From Streptomyces sp. NRRL S-455 (lineage in GTDB: Bacteria > Actinomycetota > Actinomycetes > Streptomycetales > Streptomycetaceae): a DNA stretch of 64,000 nt. The notes under the pieces were generated by a model that had not been told where the DNA came from, did not search any database, and saw nothing but the letters and a program-made list of their open reading frames with translations. Positions 42,766 to 52,724 of the stretch are shown in pieces. Position 1 is the first letter of the stretch, and the number at the start of each line of letters is the position of its first letter. Location of the stretch: assembly GCF_000717875.1 (NCBI RefSeq), contig NZ_JOCT01000022.1:1-64000 (forward strand), in the 5' to 3' direction. A program made the translations under genes and the position numbers.

Positions 42766-43659
42766 TCAGCGCAGTTCCGCCCGGAACGCGGCCGGTGTGC
42801 GGTCCGTGTGCTGGTGGAAGAACTTGGAGAAGTTCGCGGCGTCGGGGAAGCCGACCGCCGCGCCGACCCGGCCGATCGGCAGGTCGGTGTGGGCGAGGAG
42901 CCGCTTGGCCTCGAGGACGACGCGCTTGTCGATGAATGCCTTGGGGGTGTCGCCGGTCGCGGCGCGGACCGCGCGGACCAGGGTGCGGCGGGAGTAGCCG
43001 AGCGCGTCGGCGTAGCCGCTGACGCTGTGGTTGGTGGCGAAGTCCCGCTCCACCGCGTCCCGGAACAGGGTGAAGGTGGAGTCGGACCGCTGTCGTACGG
43101 ACTCCGCGCTCGCGGCCAGATGGGCGAGCCGCAGCAGGAACGCGGTCAGCGAGTGGCGCAGAACGGCGGTGTGCAGGCTGAGCGGCAGGGTGGTCGTGTC
43201 CTCGTACTCGCGCTGGAGTTGGCCGAGCGAGTCGCGCAGGCCGGTGAGCGTGGCCGCGTCGGGTCTCAGCAGCGGCGGCAGGTCGTAGCGGTACAGGCCG
43301 GTGGCTTCCACGGTCGCGCGGGGCAGGAAGCCGGGCTGCATGGTCAGCACCGTTCCGCGGTACTCGCTGGTCGGTGAGAACCGGTGGACCTGCCCGGGGC
43401 GGATCCACAGCAGGTCCCCGGCCATGGCCTCGTACTCGGTGAAGTCGACCATGTGCCGGACCGGGCCCTCGCCGAAGAGCATCACGACATGGAAGTCGAT
43501 GCGGTGGACACGCTCCAGGGGTGCCTCGGCGTGCCAGGTGCGGCCGGTGCCCATCGGGCCGATCTGCATGCCGACGCCGCCGACGCTCAGCTCGACCGGG
43601 AAGGGGAACGTTCTGATCCCGTCGCCGCCTTGGAGGTCTCTGTCCGCCATATCCGCCAT
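42766..43659 (-). CDS. AraC-family transcriptional regulator
   Basis: A 297-residue regulator. The N-terminal cupin sensor includes WIRPGQVHRFSPTSEYRG. The C-terminal two-helix-turn-helix domain starts at SVSGYADALGYSRRTLVRAV and continues with KRLLAHTDLPIGRVGAAVGF and FSKFFHQHTDRTPAAFRAEL. ATG 43659 has GAGG upstream; ATG 43650 is also possible. It diverges from the transketolase operon (157-bp gap) and converges on GH16. Either neighbour could be its target; the gap shows no obvious operator. Confidence 0.88.
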   Translation of the reverse strand: MADMADRDLQGGDGIRTFPFPVELSVGGVGMQIGPMGTGRTWHAEAPLERVHRIDFHVVMLFGEGPVRHMVDFTEYEAMAGDLLWIRPGQVHRFSPTSEYRGTVLTMQPGFLPRATVEATGLYRYDLPPLLRPDAATLTGLRDSLGQLQREYEDTTTLPLSLHTAVLRHSLTAFLLRLAHLAASAESVRQRSDSTFTLFRDAVERDFATNHSVSGYADALGYSRRTLVRAVRAATGDTPKAFIDKRVVLEAKRLLAHTDLPIGRVGAAVGFPDAANFSKFFHQHTDRTPAAFRAELR

Positions 43660-43816
43660 GTCCGCCTCGTACCGCCCGGTTCGCGCTCCGCGCTGCCGCT
43701 GGGTGTCCCACTTTCACCACAGGCTGGCACACGGCGACCTTCCGGCAAATAAGTCAGACTTTTAGTTTTGAACGCGTCAGCCCAGCCACTTCGCTCCTAT
43801 CGAGGACTTCTTGAAG

Positions 43817-45892
43817 ATGAGCACGCAGACAGCGGACAGCTTCGAATGGACCGACCTCGACCGGCGTGCCGTCGACACCGCCCGTCTGCTGGCGGCGGAT
43901 GCCGTCCAGCGAGTCGGGAACGGCCACCCCGGCACGGCGATGAGCCTGGCGCCGGCCGCCTACACGATCTTCCAGAAGGTGATGCGGCACGATCCCGCCG
44001 ATCCCGAGTGGGCCGGCCGTGACCGCTTCGTCCTCTCCCCCGGCCACACGTCACTGACCCTCTACACGCAGCTCTACCTCGCGGGGTACGAGCTGGAGCT
44101 GGACGACCTGAAGGCGTTCCGCACGCACGGCTCCAAGACGCCCGGCCACCCCGAGTACGGGCACACGGCGGGCGTGGAGACCACCACGGGCCCGCTCGGC
44201 CAGGGCGTCGCGAACGCGGTGGGCATGGCGATGGCGGCCCGCTACGAGCGCGGCCTGTTCGACCCGGAGGCCCCGGAGGGCGAGTCGCCCTTCGACCACA
44301 CGATCTGGGCGATCGTCTCCGACGGCGACCTCCAGGAGGGCGTCTCCGCCGAGGCCTCCTCACTGGCCGGCCATCAGAAGCTCGGCAACCTGGTCTTCCT
44401 CTACGACGACAACCACATCTCCATCGAGGGCGACACGGCGACCGCGTTCTCCGAGGACGTGTTGAAGCGCTACGAGGCGTACGGCTGGCACGTGCAGCGG
44501 ATCGAGCCGCGGGAGGACGGCGACGTCGACGTGCACGCGCTGTACGCGGCGCTGACGGCGGCGCGGGCCGAGACCGGACGCCCCTCGATCATCGCGATGC
44601 GCACGATCATCGCCTGGCCCGCCCCCAACGCGCGGAACACCGAGGCCTCGCACGGCTCGGCGCTCGGCGAGGACGAGGTCGCCGCCACCAAGCGGATCCT
44701 CGGCTTCGACCCGGAGAAGAGCTTCGAGGTCGCCGACGAGGTACTGACCCACACCCGCCGGGCCCTGGACCGGGGCGCAGACGCGCACGCCGCCTGGGAC
44801 AAGCGGATCGCGGCCTGGCGCGGCGAGAACCCGGAGCGCGCCGTCGTCTTCGACCGCGTCAGCAAGGGTGAGCTGCCCGAGGGCTGGGAGGACGCCCTGC
44901 CGGTCTTCGAACCCGGCAAGGCCGTCGCCACCCGTGCCGCGTCCGGCAAGGTGCTCCAGGCGCTCGGCGCGGTCGTACCCGAACTGTGGGGCGGTTCGGC
45001 GGACCTGGCCGGCTCGAACAACACCACCATCGACAAGACCAGCTCCTTCCTGCCGGCGGGCAACCCGCTGCCGGAGGCCGACCCGTACGGCCGGACGGTC
45101 CACTTCGGCATCCGTGAGTTCTCCATGGCCGCGGAGATGAACGGCATCGCGCTGCACGGCAACACCCGGATCTACGGCGGCACCTTCCTGGTCTTCTCCG
45201 ACTACATGCGCAACGCCGTCCGCATGTCGGCGCTGATGCAGTTGCCGGTGACGTACGTGTGGACGCACGACTCCATCGGCCTGGGCGAGGACGGCCCGAC
45301 CCACCAGCCGGTCGAGCACCTGGCCGCGCTGCGTGCGATCCCTGGCCTGAACGTCGTACGCCCGGCCGACGCCAACGAGACCGCGGTCGTCTGGGCCGAG
45401 ATCCTGCGGCGGCACACCACCGCCCCGGCCCCGCACGGCCTCGCGCTCACCCGCCAGGGCGTGCCCACGTACGAGCCGAACCCGGCGGCGGCGAAGGGCG
45501 GCTACGTCCTCCAGGAGTCGTCCACCGAGGCCCCCGAGGTGATCCTCGTCGCCACCGGCTCCGAGGTGCAGCTCGCCGTCGCCGCGCGGGAACGGCTGGA
45601 GGCGGAGGGGACCGGCACCCGGGTGGTGTCGATGCCGTCCGTGGAGTGGTTCGAGGAGCAGCCGCGCGAGTACCGCGAGCGGGTGCTGCCGCCGTCCGTG
45701 AAGGCCCGGGTCGCCGTCGAGGCCGGGATCGGCCTGACCTGGCACCGCTTCGTGGGGAACGCGGGACGCATCGTCTCCCTGGAGCACTTCGGCGCCTCCG
45801 CCGACGCCAGGACCCTGTTCGCCGAGTACGGCTTCACCCCCGAGAACGTCGTCGCCGCCGCCCGCGACTCCCTCGCCGCCGCGCGAGCCTGA
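43817..45892 (+). CDS. tkt: Transketolase
   Basis: A 691-residue thiamine-diphosphate enzyme of the pentose phosphate pathway, transferring two-carbon units between ketoses and aldoses. Motifs: [38 protein letters not shown] with NHISIEGDT (ThDP/Mg GDG...N), [20 protein letters not shown] and [23 protein letters not shown] 43817 is chosen over TTG 43811. First gene of an operon continuing with tal, zwf, opcA, pgi and gnd. Streptomyces genomes usually carry a second pentose phosphate operon elsewhere, so this may be one of two isozymes. Confidence 0.96.
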   Translation: MSTQTADSFEWTDLDRRAVDTARLLAADAVQRVGNGHPGTAMSLAPAAYTIFQKVMRHDPADPEWAGRDRFVLSPGHTSLTLYTQLYLAGYELELDDLKAFRTHGSKTPGHPEYGHTAGVETTTGPLGQGVANAVGMAMAARYERGLFDPEAPEGESPFDHTIWAIVSDGDLQEGVSAEASSLAGHQKLGNLVFLYDDNHISIEGDTATAFSEDVLKRYEAYGWHVQRIEPREDGDVDVHALYAALTAARAETGRPSIIAMRTIIAWPAPNARNTEASHGSALGEDEVAATKRILGFDPEKSFEVADEVLTHTRRALDRGADAHAAWDKRIAAWRGENPERAVVFDRVSKGELPEGWEDALPVFEPGKAVATRAASGKVLQALGAVVPELWGGSADLAGSNNTTIDKTSSFLPAGNPLPEADPYGRTVHFGIREFSMAAEMNGIALHGNTRIYGGTFLVFSDYMRNAVRMSALMQLPVTYVWTHDSIGLGEDGPTHQPVEHLAALRAIPGLNVVRPADANETAVVWAEILRRHTTAPAPHGLALTRQGVPTYEPNPAAAKGGYVLQESSTEAPEVILVATGSEVQLAVAARERLEAEGTGTRVVSMPSVEWFEEQPREYRERVLPPSVKARVAVEAGIGLTWHRFVGNAGRIVSLEHFGASADARTLFAEYGFTPENVVAAARDSLAAARA

Positions 45893-45911
45893 TCCGAACG
45901 CCCGAAAGAAG

Positions 45912-47057
45912 ATGATCACTGTGACCGAAGCGACCGCGAGCGCGGGAGCACTGAAGCGCCTGTCCGACGAGGGCGTGTCGATCTGGCTGGACGATCTGTC
46001 CCGCCGGCGGATCGAGTCCGGCAACCTGGCCGAACTCGTCGCCACCAGGAACGTCGTCGGCGTCACCACCAACCCGTCCATCTTCCAGGCCGCCATAGGC
46101 TCCGGCGAGGGCTACGAGGAGCAGCTCGCCGACCTGGCGGTGCGAGGCGTCACGGTCGACGAGGCCGTCCGGATGATGACGACCGCCGATGTCCGTGCCG
46201 CCGCCGACGTCCTGAAGCCGGTGTACGACGCCACCGGCGGCCGGGACGGCCGGGTTTCCATCGAGGTCGACCCGCGCCTGGCGCACGACACGGCGGCGAC
46301 CGTCGCCGAGGCGCGGCAGCTGGCCTGGCTGGTGGACCGTCCCAACGTGATGATCAAGATCCCGGCGACGAAGGCCGGTCTGCCGGCGATCACCGAGGTG
46401 ATCGGCGCGGGCATCAGCGTGAACGTGACGCTGATCTTCTCGCTGGAGCGCTACCGCGAGGTGATGGACGCCTACCTCGCCGGCCTGGAGAAGGCCCGGG
46501 CGGCCGGTCTCGACCTGGCGGCCATCCACTCCGTCGCGTCCTTCTTCGTCTCCCGCGTCGACTCCGAGATCGACAAGCGGCTGACGCTGCTGGGCACGGA
46601 CCAGGCCCTCGCCCTGAAGGGCAGGGCGGCCCTGGCCAACGCGCGGCTGGCCTACGCGGCGTACGAGGAGGTCTTCGGCGGGACGCGCTGGCAGGCCCTG
46701 GGCGGCGCGCGTGCGAACCGGCAGCGCCCCCTTTGGGCCTCCACCGGTGTGAAGGACCCCGCCTACAAGGACACCCTGTACGTGGACGAACTGGTCGCCC
46801 CCGGCACGGTCAACACCATGCCGGAGGCCACGCTGAACGCCGTCGCCGACCACGGTGACGTCCAGGGCGACACCGTCACCGGCGGTTACGCCCAGGCGCG
46901 TGCCGACCTGGCGGCCGTCGAACGGCTCGGCATCGCATACGACGAGGTGGTGCGGCAACTGGAGAACGAGGGAGTGGCCAAGTTCGAGGTGGCCTGGCAG
47001 GACCTGCTGGACGCGGTCACCAAGTCCTTGAACAGCAAGGGAGTTGACGCGGAATGA
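45912..47057 (+). CDS. tal: Transaldolase
   Basis: A 381-residue transaldolase of the long actinobacterial type. The Schiff-base Lys is in [16 protein letters not shown]; the other signature is [17 protein letters not shown]. It exchanges dihydroxyacetone units between sedoheptulose-7-phosphate and glyceraldehyde-3-phosphate. ATG 45912 follows AAAGAAG 19 bp after tkt; its TGA overlaps the zwf ATG (ATGA). Confidence 0.96.
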   Translation: MITVTEATASAGALKRLSDEGVSIWLDDLSRRRIESGNLAELVATRNVVGVTTNPSIFQAAIGSGEGYEEQLADLAVRGVTVDEAVRMMTTADVRAAADVLKPVYDATGGRDGRVSIEVDPRLAHDTAATVAEARQLAWLVDRPNVMIKIPATKAGLPAITEVIGAGISVNVTLIFSLERYREVMDAYLAGLEKARAAGLDLAAIHSVASFFVSRVDSEIDKRLTLLGTDQALALKGRAALANARLAYAAYEEVFGGTRWQALGGARANRQRPLWASTGVKDPAYKDTLYVDELVAPGTVNTMPEATLNAVADHGDVQGDTVTGGYAQARADLAAVERLGIAYDEVVRQLENEGVAKFEVAWQDLLDAVTKSLNSKGVDAE

Positions 47058-48721
47058 GCGAGGGCATCCCTCAGACGGCCGAGCAGGAGACCATCGGGAG
47101 CAAGGAGGAGAAGGAAGCCCTGGCGGCCCAGGAGGCGGCCGGGGTGGAGCAGACCGGGGTGAGCGGCCAGGCGGCCCCGCGCGCGGTGCACACCGACGTC
47201 GACTTCACCAATCCCCTGCGCGACCCGCGCGACCGCCGGCTGCCCAGGATCGCGGGCCCGTCCGGGCTCGTCATCTTCGGTGTGACCGGTGACCTGTCCC
47301 GCAAGAAGCTGATGCCGGCGGTGTACGACCTGGCCAACCGGGGCCTGCTGCCGCCGGGCTTCTCGCTGGTGGGCTTCGCCCGCCGGGACTGGGAGGACCA
47401 GGACTTCGCACAGGTGGTGCACGACGCGGTACGTGAGCACGCCCGGACCCCGTTCCGCGAGGAGGTCTGGCAGCAGCTCGCCGAGGGCATGCGGTTCATC
47501 CCGGGTGACTTCGACGACGACACGGCGTTCAAGCAGCTGCGCTCCGCCGTCGAGGAGCTGGACGCCTCCCGGGGCACCAGCGGCAACTACGCCTTCTACC
47601 TCTCGGTGCCGCCGAAGTTCTTCCCGAAGGTCGTGCAGCAGCTGAAGAAGCACGGGCTGGCGCACGCCGCCGAGGGCTCCTGGCGCCGCGCGGTGATCGA
47701 AAAGCCGTTCGGGCACGATCTGAAGTCGGCCGAGGAGCTGAACGCGATCGTGCACGACGTGTTCGATCCCGAGCAGGTCTTCCGCATCGACCACTACCTC
47801 GGCAAGGAGACGGTCCAGAACATCCTGGCACTGCGCTTCGCCAACCAGATGTTCGAGCCGATCTGGAACCGGTCGTACGTCGACCATGTGCAGATCACCA
47901 TGGCCGAGGACATCGGCATCGGCGGCCGTGCGGGCTACTACGACGGCATCGGCGCGGCCCGTGACGTCATCCAGAACCACCTGCTCCAGCTGATGGCGCT
48001 CACCGCCATGGAGGAGCCCGCCGCCTTCGACGCCGCGTCGCTGCTCACCGAGAAGCTGAAGGTGCTCAAGGCCGTGCGCCTGCCGCAGGACCTGGGCCGG
48101 CACACCGTGCGCGGTCAGTACGCGGCGGCCTGGCAGGGCGGCACGAAGGTGAACGGCTATCTGGAGGAGGAGGGCATCGACCAGGCCTCCACGACCGACA
48201 CCTACGCCGCCGTCAAGCTCCAGGTCGACAACCGCCGCTGGGCCGGTGTCCCCTTCTACCTGCGCACCGGCAAGCGGCTCGGCCGCAGGGTGACGGAGAT
48301 CGCGGTGGTGTTCCAGCGGGCCCCGCACTCCCCCTTCGACTCCACGGCGACCGAGGAACTGGGCCAGAACGCGATCGTCATCCGCGTCCAGCCGGACGAG
48401 GGCATGACGGTCCGGTTCGGCTCCAAGGTGCCGGGCACGTCGATGGAGATACGGGACGTGACGATGGACTTCGCCTACGGCGAGTCGTTCACCGAGACGA
48501 GCCCCGAGGCGTACGAACGGCTGATCCTCGACGTCCTCCTGGGCGACGCCAACCTGTTCCCCCGTCACCAGGAAGTGGAAGAGTCCTGGAAGATCCTCGA
48601 CCCCATCGAGCAGTACTGGGCCACGCACGGCAGGCCCGCGCAGTACGCCTCGGGCAGCTGGGGACCCGCGGAAGCCGACGAGATGCTCGCACGAGACGGA
48701 CGGAGCTGGCGCAGGCCATGA
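47054..48721 (+). CDS. zwf: Glucose-6-phosphate 1-dehydrogenase
   Basis: A 555-residue enzyme making 6-phosphogluconolactone and NADPH. NADP site [19 protein letters not shown]; active-site signature [14 protein letters not shown] with the catalytic His/Lys. An extra N-terminal region of about 60 residues, rich in E, A and Q, precedes the fold, a common actinobacterial extension. ATG overlaps the tal stop and its own TGA overlaps opcA. OpcA, encoded next, is needed for full activity in actinobacteria. Confidence 0.96.
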   Translation: MSEGIPQTAEQETIGSKEEKEALAAQEAAGVEQTGVSGQAAPRAVHTDVDFTNPLRDPRDRRLPRIAGPSGLVIFGVTGDLSRKKLMPAVYDLANRGLLPPGFSLVGFARRDWEDQDFAQVVHDAVREHARTPFREEVWQQLAEGMRFIPGDFDDDTAFKQLRSAVEELDASRGTSGNYAFYLSVPPKFFPKVVQQLKKHGLAHAAEGSWRRAVIEKPFGHDLKSAEELNAIVHDVFDPEQVFRIDHYLGKETVQNILALRFANQMFEPIWNRSYVDHVQITMAEDIGIGGRAGYYDGIGAARDVIQNHLLQLMALTAMEEPAAFDAASLLTEKLKVLKAVRLPQDLGRHTVRGQYAAAWQGGTKVNGYLEEEGIDQASTTDTYAAVKLQVDNRRWAGVPFYLRTGKRLGRRVTEIAVVFQRAPHSPFDSTATEELGQNAIVIRVQPDEGMTVRFGSKVPGTSMEIRDVTMDFAYGESFTETSPEAYERLILDVLLGDANLFPRHQEVEESWKILDPIEQYWATHGRPAQYASGSWGPAEADEMLARDGRSWRRP

Positions 48722-49653
48722 AGATCGACCTGACCGACACCACGGCAAGCAAGATCAACAAGGCGCTGGTGCAGGGCCGCCGCGCCATCGGCACGCCCGC
48801 AGTGGGCATGGTCCTGACGATGGTGATCGTCACGGACGAGGAGAACGCCTACGACGCGATCAAGGCCTCCGAGGAGGCCTCGCACGAGCACCCCTCGCGC
48901 ACCCTGGTCGTCATCAAGCGGCAGGCCCGCACCCCGCGGGACCGCCAGTCCTCCCGGCTGGACGCCGAAGTGCGGGTGGGCGCCGACGCGGGCACGGGCG
49001 AGACGGTGATCCTGCGGACCTACGGCGAGGTCTCCGACCACGCCGACTCGGTGGTGCTGCCGCTGCTGCTGCCGGACGCCCCGGTGGTGGTGTGGTGGCC
49101 GGTGGAGGCCCCGGAGGTGCCCTCCAAGGACCCGCTCGGGGCGCTGGCCCAGCGGCGGATCACCGACCTGTACGCCGTCGAGAACCCCCTGGAGACCCTC
49201 CAGGCCCGGGTCCGCTCCTACGCGCCCGGTGACACCGACCTGGCCTGGACCCGGCTGACGCCCTGGCGTTCGATGCTGGCGGCGGCGCTGGACCAGGCCC
49301 GGGCGAAGGTGACCTCGGCGGCCGTGGAGGCCGAGGCCGACAACCCGGCCGCCGAGCTACTGGCCCGCTGGCTGGAGGCACGGCTGCACGTCCGGGTCGA
49401 CCGCGTGGTCACCGCCGGGCCGGTCGTGACGGCCGTGCGCCTGGGCACGGAGAAGGGCGAGATCCTCATCGACCGCCCCGAGGGGCCGGTGGCCACGCTG
49501 ACCCTGCCGAACCAGCCGTCGCGCACCCTCGCGCTGAAGGTGCGTGCCACCTCCGAACTCATCGCCGAGGAGCTGCGGCGCCTCGACGCGGACGAGATGT
49601 ACGCCATCGCCCTGAACGGCGAGGCAACCGAGGAGACCCCCACTCATGTCTGA
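48718..49653 (+). CDS. opcA: Glucose-6-phosphate dehydrogenase assembly protein OpcA
   Basis: A 311-residue protein beginning [20 protein letters not shown] and containing the OpcA core [38 protein letters not shown] and [20 protein letters not shown]. It is the actinobacterial and cyanobacterial partner that activates Zwf. ATG 48718 overlaps the zwf stop; its end overlaps the pgi start by 8 bp. Length and motifs look intact. Confidence 0.94.
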   Translation: MKIDLTDTTASKINKALVQGRRAIGTPAVGMVLTMVIVTDEENAYDAIKASEEASHEHPSRTLVVIKRQARTPRDRQSSRLDAEVRVGADAGTGETVILRTYGEVSDHADSVVLPLLLPDAPVVVWWPVEAPEVPSKDPLGALAQRRITDLYAVENPLETLQARVRSYAPGDTDLAWTRLTPWRSMLAAALDQARAKVTSAAVEAEADNPAAELLARWLEARLHVRVDRVVTAGPVVTAVRLGTEKGEILIDRPEGPVATLTLPNQPSRTLALKVRATSELIAEELRRLDADEMYAIALNGEATEETPTHV

Positions 49654-51415
49654 CTCCCCCTGGCTCCCGCGGCGCCCCGAGTGGGCCGCGCTCGAGGACC
49701 ACCGCACGGACGCCCTGCCGCAGCCGGACCTGCGTGCGCTGTTCGACGCGGACCCCGGGCGCGCCGAGCGCTACGTCGTCCATGTGGGCGACCTGCGCAT
49801 CGACTACTCCAAGCACCTGATCACCGACGAGACGCTGGCCCTGCTCCGGGAGCTAGCCACCGCCACCGACGTGTCCGGGCTGCGCGACGCCATGTTCCGC
49901 GGCGAACGGATCAACGTCACCGAGGACCGCGCCGTGCTGCACACCGCGCTGCGCGCCCCCCGGGACGCGGTGATCGAGGTCGACGGCGAGAACGTCGTCC
50001 CGGGCGTGCACGAAGTGCTCGACAGGATGGCCGCGTTCGCCGATCGCGTCCGCTCCGGAGAGTGGACCGGCCACACCGGCAAGCGCATCCGGAACGTCGT
50101 CAACATCGGCATCGGCGGCTCGGACCTGGGGCCGGCGATGGCGTACGAGGCACTGCGCCCGTTCACCGCACGGGATCTGACGTTCCGCTTCGTGTCGAAC
50201 GTGGACGGCGCCGACCTGCACGAGGCGGTACGCGACCTGGACCCGGCGGAGACACTGTTCATCGTCGCCTCCAAGACGTTCACGACGATCGAGACCATCA
50301 CCAACGCGACCTCGGCGCGCTCCTGGCTGCTGAACGGCCTCGGGGGCGACGAGAAGGCCGTCGCCGAGCACTTCGTCGCCCTGTCCACGAACTCCGAGAA
50401 GGTCACCGAGTTCGGAATCGACGTCGACAACATGTTCGAGTTCTGGGACTGGGTCGGCGGCCGCTACTCCTACGACTCGGCGATCGGCCTGTCCCTGATG
50501 ATCGCCATCGGCCCGGACCGCTTCCGGGAGATGCTCGACGGCTTCCGCATCGTCGACGAGCACTTCCGCAACGCCCCCGCGGAGGCCAACGCCCCGCTCA
50601 TCATGGGCCTGCTCGGCATCTGGTACGGCAACTTCCACGACGCCCAGTCGCACGCGGTCCTGCCGTACAGCCACTACCTGTCGAAGTTCACCGCCTACCT
50701 CCAGCAGCTCGACATGGAGTCCAACGGCAAGTCGGTGGACCGCGACGGCCATCCCGTCCAGTGGCAGACGGGACCGGTGGTCTGGGGCACCCCCGGCACC
50801 AACGGGCAGCACGCCTACTACCAGTTGATCCACCAGGGCACCAAGCTCATCCCGGCCGACCTGATCGGCTTCGCCCGACCGGTCGCCGAACTGAGCGACG
50901 AACTCAAGGCGCAGCACGACCTGCTGATGGCCAACCTCTTCGCACAGGGGCAGGCGCTCGCCTTCGGAAAGACCGCCGAGGAGGTGCGGGCCGAGGGCGT
51001 GCCCGAGGAGCAGGTGCCGCACCGCACCTTCCAGGGCAACCACCCCACCACCACGATCCTGGCCACCGAACTGACCCCGTCCGTCCTGGGCCAGCTGGTC
51101 GCCCTCTACGAGCACAAGGTGTTCGTGCAGGGCGCGGTGTGGAACATCGACTCCTTCGACCAGTGGGGCTCTTCGGGAAGTGAACTGACATGCAGATCGG
51201 TCTTGTGGGCCTCGGCAAGATGGGCGGCAACATGCGCGAGCGCCTGCGCAACGCCGGCCACACCGTCATCGGCTACGACACCAACCCCGAGAAGTCCGAC
51301 GTGGCCAGCCTGGCCGACCTCGTCAACCAGCTGGAAGCGCCGCGCACGGTCTGGGTCATGGTCCCGGCAGGCGACCCCACCCAGCACGTCATCGACCGTC
51401 TGGCGGACCTCCTGA
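49646..51415 (+). CDS. pgi: Glucose-6-phosphate isomerase with lost 3' end and out-of-frame tail
   Basis: Residues 1-508 are a clear Pgi ([24 protein letters not shown] segment [17 protein letters not shown], signature [36 protein letters not shown]). The sequence stops being Pgi exactly after SFDQWG at 51169. The usual continuation VELGK, which contains the catalytic Lys (Lys514/518 in E. coli/rabbit), and about 40 further residues are absent. The frame then runs for 81 codons through the first quarter of gnd in another frame, giving a Ser/Thr/Ala/Trp-rich tail. Only about 20 bp separate the break from the gnd ATG, so this is a deletion, not a frameshift. Thr382 also sits where E. coli and mammalian enzymes have the catalytic Glu (GEPGTNGQH). 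Probably inactive. Confidence 0.85.
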   Translation: MSDSPWLPRRPEWAALEDHRTDALPQPDLRALFDADPGRAERYVVHVGDLRIDYSKHLITDETLALLRELATATDVSGLRDAMFRGERINVTEDRAVLHTALRAPRDAVIEVDGENVVPGVHEVLDRMAAFADRVRSGEWTGHTGKRIRNVVNIGIGGSDLGPAMAYEALRPFTARDLTFRFVSNVDGADLHEAVRDLDPAETLFIVASKTFTTIETITNATSARSWLLNGLGGDEKAVAEHFVALSTNSEKVTEFGIDVDNMFEFWDWVGGRYSYDSAIGLSLMIAIGPDRFREMLDGFRIVDEHFRNAPAEANAPLIMGLLGIWYGNFHDAQSHAVLPYSHYLSKFTAYLQQLDMESNGKSVDRDGHPVQWQTGPVVWGTPGTNGQHAYYQLIHQGTKLIPADLIGFARPVAELSDELKAQHDLLMANLFAQGQALAFGKTAEEVRAEGVPEEQVPHRTFQGNHPTTTILATELTPSVLGQLVALYEHKVFVQGAVWNIDSFDQWGSSGSELTCRSVLWASARWAATCASACATPATPSSATTPTPRSPTWPAWPTSSTSWKRRARSGSWSRQATPPSTSSTVWRTS

Positions 51416-52074
51416 AGCCGTACGACACGGTGGTCGACGGCGGCAACTCCCGCTGGACGGACGACGAGAAGCACGCCGAGGAGCTGGGCAAGCGCGGCAT
51501 CGGCTTCGTCGACGCGGGCGTCTCCGGCGGCGTGTGGGGACTGAAGAACGGCTACGCCCTGATGGTCGGCGGCGAGAAGGAGTACGTCGACCGGCTGCAG
51601 CCGATCTTCGAGGCGCTCAAGCCGGAGGGCCCCTACGGCTACGTCCACGCGGGCAAGGTGGGCGCCGGGCACTTCGCGAAGATGGTCCACAACGGCATCG
51701 AGTACGCCATGATGCAGGCCTACGCCGAGGGCTGGGAGCTGCTGGAGGCCGTGGACTCGGTGGACAACGTCCGCGAGGTGTTCCGCTCCTGGCAGGACGG
51801 CACCGTGATCCGCTCCTGGCTGCTCGACCTCGCGGTCAACGCGCTCGACGAGGACGAGCACCTGGAGAACCTGCGGGGCTACGCCCAGGACTCCGGTGAG
51901 GGACGCTGGACCGTGGAAGCGGCGATCGACAACTCCGTGCCGCTGCCCGCGATCACCGCCTCCCTCTTCTCCCGGTTCGCCTCCCGGCAGGACGACTCAC
52001 CGCAGATGAAGATGATCGCGGCGCTGCGCAACCAGTTCGGCGGCCACGCCGTCGAGTCCGCGAAGAAGGCGTAA
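51190..52074 (+). CDS. gnd: 6-phosphogluconate dehydrogenase, decarboxylating (short GndA type)
   Basis: A 294-residue enzyme of the short form: [20 protein letters not shown] (cofactor), [40 protein letters not shown] with catalytic Lys and Asn. It oxidises 6-phosphogluconate to ribulose-5-phosphate and CO2. The short type lacks the long all-alpha C-terminal domain of E. coli Gnd and is often NAD-preferring; cofactor choice is inference. Its first 226 bp are also read in the shifted pgi frame. Its ribosome site (GGAAG, 9 nt) lies directly at the pgi deletion junction. Confidence 0.93.
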   Translation: MQIGLVGLGKMGGNMRERLRNAGHTVIGYDTNPEKSDVASLADLVNQLEAPRTVWVMVPAGDPTQHVIDRLADLLKPYDTVVDGGNSRWTDDEKHAEELGKRGIGFVDAGVSGGVWGLKNGYALMVGGEKEYVDRLQPIFEALKPEGPYGYVHAGKVGAGHFAKMVHNGIEYAMMQAYAEGWELLEAVDSVDNVREVFRSWQDGTVIRSWLLDLAVNALDEDEHLENLRGYAQDSGEGRWTVEAAIDNSVPLPAITASLFSRFASRQDDSPQMKMIAALRNQFGGHAVESAKKA

Positions 52075-52078
52075 CACC

Positions 52079-52666
52079 GTGGGCGATCTGCTGCTGGTCC
52101 GCCACGGCGAGACGGAGTGGAGCCGGAGCGGACAGCACACCAGCTACACCGACCTGCCCCTCACCCGGCGAGGTGAGGAGCAGGCCGGATCGCTCGCTCC
52201 GCTCCTGGCGGGCCGCTCCTTCGCGCTGGTCCTCACCAGTCCGCTCGCGCGTGCGGTGCGCACCGCCGAACTCGCCGGCCTGACGGGGACCGACCGGGAC
52301 GCGGACCTGCACGAGTGGTACTACGGCACCTACGAGGGCGTCACCACCGAGGAGATTCACCGCGACCGCCCCGGCTGGAACCTGTGGACCGACGGCGCAC
52401 CGCCCGGGCCCGACGGCCGTCCGGGCGAGTCCCCGGAGGAGGTCGGCAAGCGCGCCGACCGTGTGCTGGCCCGGGTGACGGCGGCGCTGCCCGAGGGAGA
52501 TGTGCTGCTGGTGGCCCACGGCCACTTCCTCCGCGTCCTCACGGCCCGCCGCCTGGGCCTGACCCCGGCCGAGGGACGGCTGTTCCGCCTGGAGACCGGC
52601 ACGGTCTGCCGGCTGTCGACCGAGCACGGACGGCCCGTCATCGCGGAGTGGAACACCAGGGCCTGA
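52079..52666 (+). CDS. Histidine phosphatase (phosphoglycerate-mutase-like)
   Basis: About 195 residues. The phosphohistidine motif is LLLVRHGETEW and the second His is in LLVAHGHFLRVL; the middle has SPLARAVRTAELAG. The size and the HEWYYGTYEG segment fit small acid-phosphatase-like mutase relatives that hydrolyse sugar phosphates. GTG 52079 begins 4 nt after the gnd stop, so it belongs to the pentose phosphate operon and probably acts on one of its intermediates. Confidence 0.9.
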   Translation: MGDLLLVRHGETEWSRSGQHTSYTDLPLTRRGEEQAGSLAPLLAGRSFALVLTSPLARAVRTAELAGLTGTDRDADLHEWYYGTYEGVTTEEIHRDRPGWNLWTDGAPPGPDGRPGESPEEVGKRADRVLARVTAALPEGDVLLVAHGHFLRVLTARRLGLTPAEGRLFRLETGTVCRLSTEHGRPVIAEWNTRA

Positions 52667-52672
52667 CTCGTT

Positions 52673-52716
52673 CCGGCCGGGGGCTGGTTGACAGCACCCG
52701 GCCGGGGCGTCAGAGT
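52673..52716 (+). promoter_or_regulatory. Hairpin and overlapping promoter before the beta-helix membrane protein
   Basis: CCGGCCGGG (52673-52681) pairs with CCCGGCCGG (52697-52705), with inner GCTG/CAGC also pairing: a terminator for the pentose phosphate operon. It overlaps a promoter, TTGACA (52688-52693), 17 nt, CAGAGT (52711-52716). The predicted start is within 1-3 nt of the ATG at 52725, so that message is probably leaderless. Confidence 0.6.
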
Positions 52717-52724
52717 CCCCGCTG

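Noticed and set aside
43740..43768. Promoter TTCCGG-N17-TAGTTT before the transketolase gene
   Set aside because: The -35 is poor and other alignments are equally possible, so I did not annotate it.
51160..51190. Pgi ending explained as a simple frameshift or sequencing error
   Set aside because: No frame near 51170-51190 contains the missing VELGK segment or the remaining ~40 residues; the DNA itself is absent, so only a deletion or misassembly fits.
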